Origin: an uncultured Bacillaceae bacterium
GTDB taxonomy: Bacteria > Bacillota > Bacilli > Bacillales > Alkalibacillaceae
Length of the DNA stretch: 7,715 nt
Direction: 5' to 3'
Assembly (NCBI GenBank): GCA_937958375.1
Contig: CALGNY010000102.1
Span: 1-7,715, forward strand
Part shown: positions 6,959 to 7,715 of the stretch, in pieces
Layout of the letters: every line of letters begins with the position of its first letter
Numbering within the stretch: position 1 is the stretch's first letter
The notes under the pieces: model-generated
Database searches by the model: none
What the model was told of the DNA's origin: nothing
What the model saw: the letters and a program-made list of their open reading frames with translations, nothing else
Translations under genes and position numbers: made by a program

Positions 6959-6974
6959 CATCGGGCCACCGATG
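6959..6974 (+). other. small hairpin between pilC and the pilin gene
   Basis: CATCGG and CCGATG form a perfect 6-bp stem with a GCCA loop, 11 bases after the pilC stop codon. The following bases are A-rich rather than T-rich, so it is not a standard terminator. It could be a transcript processing or stabilising site that allows higher pilin expression, but that is inference. Confidence 0.4.
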
Positions 6975-7012
6975 TAAAAATAAAATATATTTTTCAAAAA
7001 GGAGAGGATCTC

Positions 7013-7417
7013 ATGCAAGCTATTTTGCGCAAGCGTGTGAACAATACGAAAGGGGTAACACTGGTTGAGTTATTGGCGGTACTTGTTATTTTAGGGATTA
7101 TCGCACTTATAGCTGTTCCTGCGATTGCTGGGGTGATTGATGATTCGAAGGAAAACAGTATTAAGTCTACTGCGATTAATACGATCAATGCTGTTGAGCT
7201 GTACATGGTAACAAATAATGTTGGTGATCCAAGTGAAGTTTCACACTCTGACGTAGAAGGTGAATATGTAAATGATAGAGATGGTTTTAATTGGGATGTA
7301 ACACCTACATTTTCGACAAAAGGTGGAGAAGTATCTATATCAGGTACTGGAAACATTGATGGAACTACTGTAAGGTTTGATAATTATACAATTAACGATA
7401 TTAATAATTTGGACTAA
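7013..7417 (+). CDS. type IV pilin, probable major subunit
   Basis: This 134-residue class III prepilin has leader MQAILRKRVNNTKG, cleaved after Gly14, and mature start VTLVELLAVLVILGIIALIA with Glu19 at +5. The first mature residue is Val instead of the usual Phe. The hydrophobic helix ends near residue 42, and the amphipathic alpha1 continues to about 66 (IDDSKENSIKSTAINTINA). The soluble domain is short (about 65 residues), acidic, rich in Thr, Asn and Asp, and has no cysteine, so it lacks the disulfide-bounded D-region of many Gram-negative pilins. GGAGAGG at 7001-7007 is a strong ribosome binding site. Its place after pilB and pilC, apart from the minor pilin operon, suggests the main fibre subunit. 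The 3' part is clearly more AT-rich than pilB and pilC. No intrinsic terminator is seen right after it. Confidence 0.9.
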   Translation: MQAILRKRVNNTKGVTLVELLAVLVILGIIALIAVPAIAGVIDDSKENSIKSTAINTINAVELYMVTNNVGDPSEVSHSDVEGEYVNDRDGFNWDVTPTFSTKGGEVSISGTGNIDGTTVRFDNYTINDINNLD

Positions 7418-7484
7418 TTTTGGAAGTGAGGAACTGGACTTTATATAAAGGTTAGGAAGAGAAACCGAACTACCCACATAACTA

Positions 7485-7600
7485 GCTCTGGAAATATACG
7501 TAGACTCCTGCGGGAGAAAGAGCATAGGTGAGACCCCGCAGTGCGTAAGCACGAGGAGGCTCACCGGCTCCCCGCGGAAAGCGAAGTATATTTCCAGAGC
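7485..7600. repeat. 116-bp structured intergenic element with 15-bp terminal inverted repeats
   Basis: The ends GCTCTGGAAATATAC (7485-7499) and GTATATTTCCAGAGC (7586-7600) are perfect inverted repeats. Inside, GGTGAG (7527-7532) pairs with CTCACC (7560-7565), and GTGC (7541-7544) pairs with GCAC (7549-7552) around a GTAA tetraloop. Near the ends, CCTGCGGGAG and CTCCCCGCGG are also nearly complementary. The internal motifs (GACTCCTGCGGGA, GTGAGACCCCGCAG, CCCGCGGAAAGCGAAG) are recognised from memory as those of a repeat found many times between genes in Bacillus and relatives. There is no coding capacity and no obvious target-site duplication. It may be a non-autonomous mobile element, a structured RNA or a transcript-end stabiliser. 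Confidence 0.8.
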
Positions 7601-7715
7601 GAGTTTATTGCACTACATGTAAATTTAAATATAGATAAAATCCTTTTGTCCAACCTCTATCTATTAACCAAGTCAGGAATGATAGCTTTTGATCATTGGC
7701 ATTTATCTTTACATA
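7601..7715. other. AT-rich intergenic sequence with no gene seen
   Basis: No open frame with a ribosome binding site, no intrinsic terminator and no convincing promoter could be found. A weak inverted repeat (ATAGATA with TATCTAT, about 20 bases apart) is present but may be chance in such AT-rich sequence. The next gene must lie beyond the window. Confidence 0.5.

Noticed and set aside
1781..7417. type II secretion system
   Set aside because: No secretin or GspC/L/M-like gene is present, and the Gram-positive setting and separate short pilin favour a pilus.
7485..7600. insertion sequence
   Set aside because: It is too short for a transposase and lacks a visible target duplication.

Overview
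The window looks like a chromosomal segment of a low-to-mid GC Gram-positive bacterium of the order Bacillales. This rests on strong AGGAGG-type ribosome binding sites, a PdaA-type peptidoglycan deacetylase next to a YfjP-like DNA glycosylase (both lie in one neighbourhood in Bacillus subtilis, from memory), and a structured intergenic repeat of a kind common in Bacillaceae and relatives. The genus cannot be fixed from the sequence alone.

Left part (1-1548): the 3' end of a PdaA-type deacetylase gene, then a complete AlkA-family (HhH-GPD) DNA glycosylase gene with its own plausible promoter and a strong hairpin terminator. The terminator sits where two convergent operons meet and could serve both strands. 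Next (1595-1762) are eight tandem 21-bp units whose period keeps one minus-strand frame open, encoding a heptad of the form LT(V/D)DKxx.

Main part (1781-7417): a type IV pilus locus arranged as two divergent operons. On the minus strand, from a shared 136-bp control region (3926-4061), run three pilin-like genes: PilV-like, PilW-like and a larger PilX/GspK-like protein with a glycine- and beta-rich C-terminal domain. On the plus strand run the assembly ATPase PilB (with an N-terminal MshEN-type domain that may bind cyclic di-GMP), the inner-membrane platform protein PilC, and a short class III pilin that is probably the major subunit. PilB powers assembly through PilC, the plus-strand pilin probably forms the fibre, and the three minus-strand proteins probably prime or cap it. 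No pilT, pilMNO, prepilin peptidase or secretin gene lies inside the window. The PilB domain layout argues against this being the comG competence operon.

Right end (7418-7715): no gene is visible. It holds a 116-bp hairpin-forming element bounded by a perfect 15-bp inverted repeat, resembling the dispersed intergenic repeats of Bacillales, followed by AT-rich sequence.
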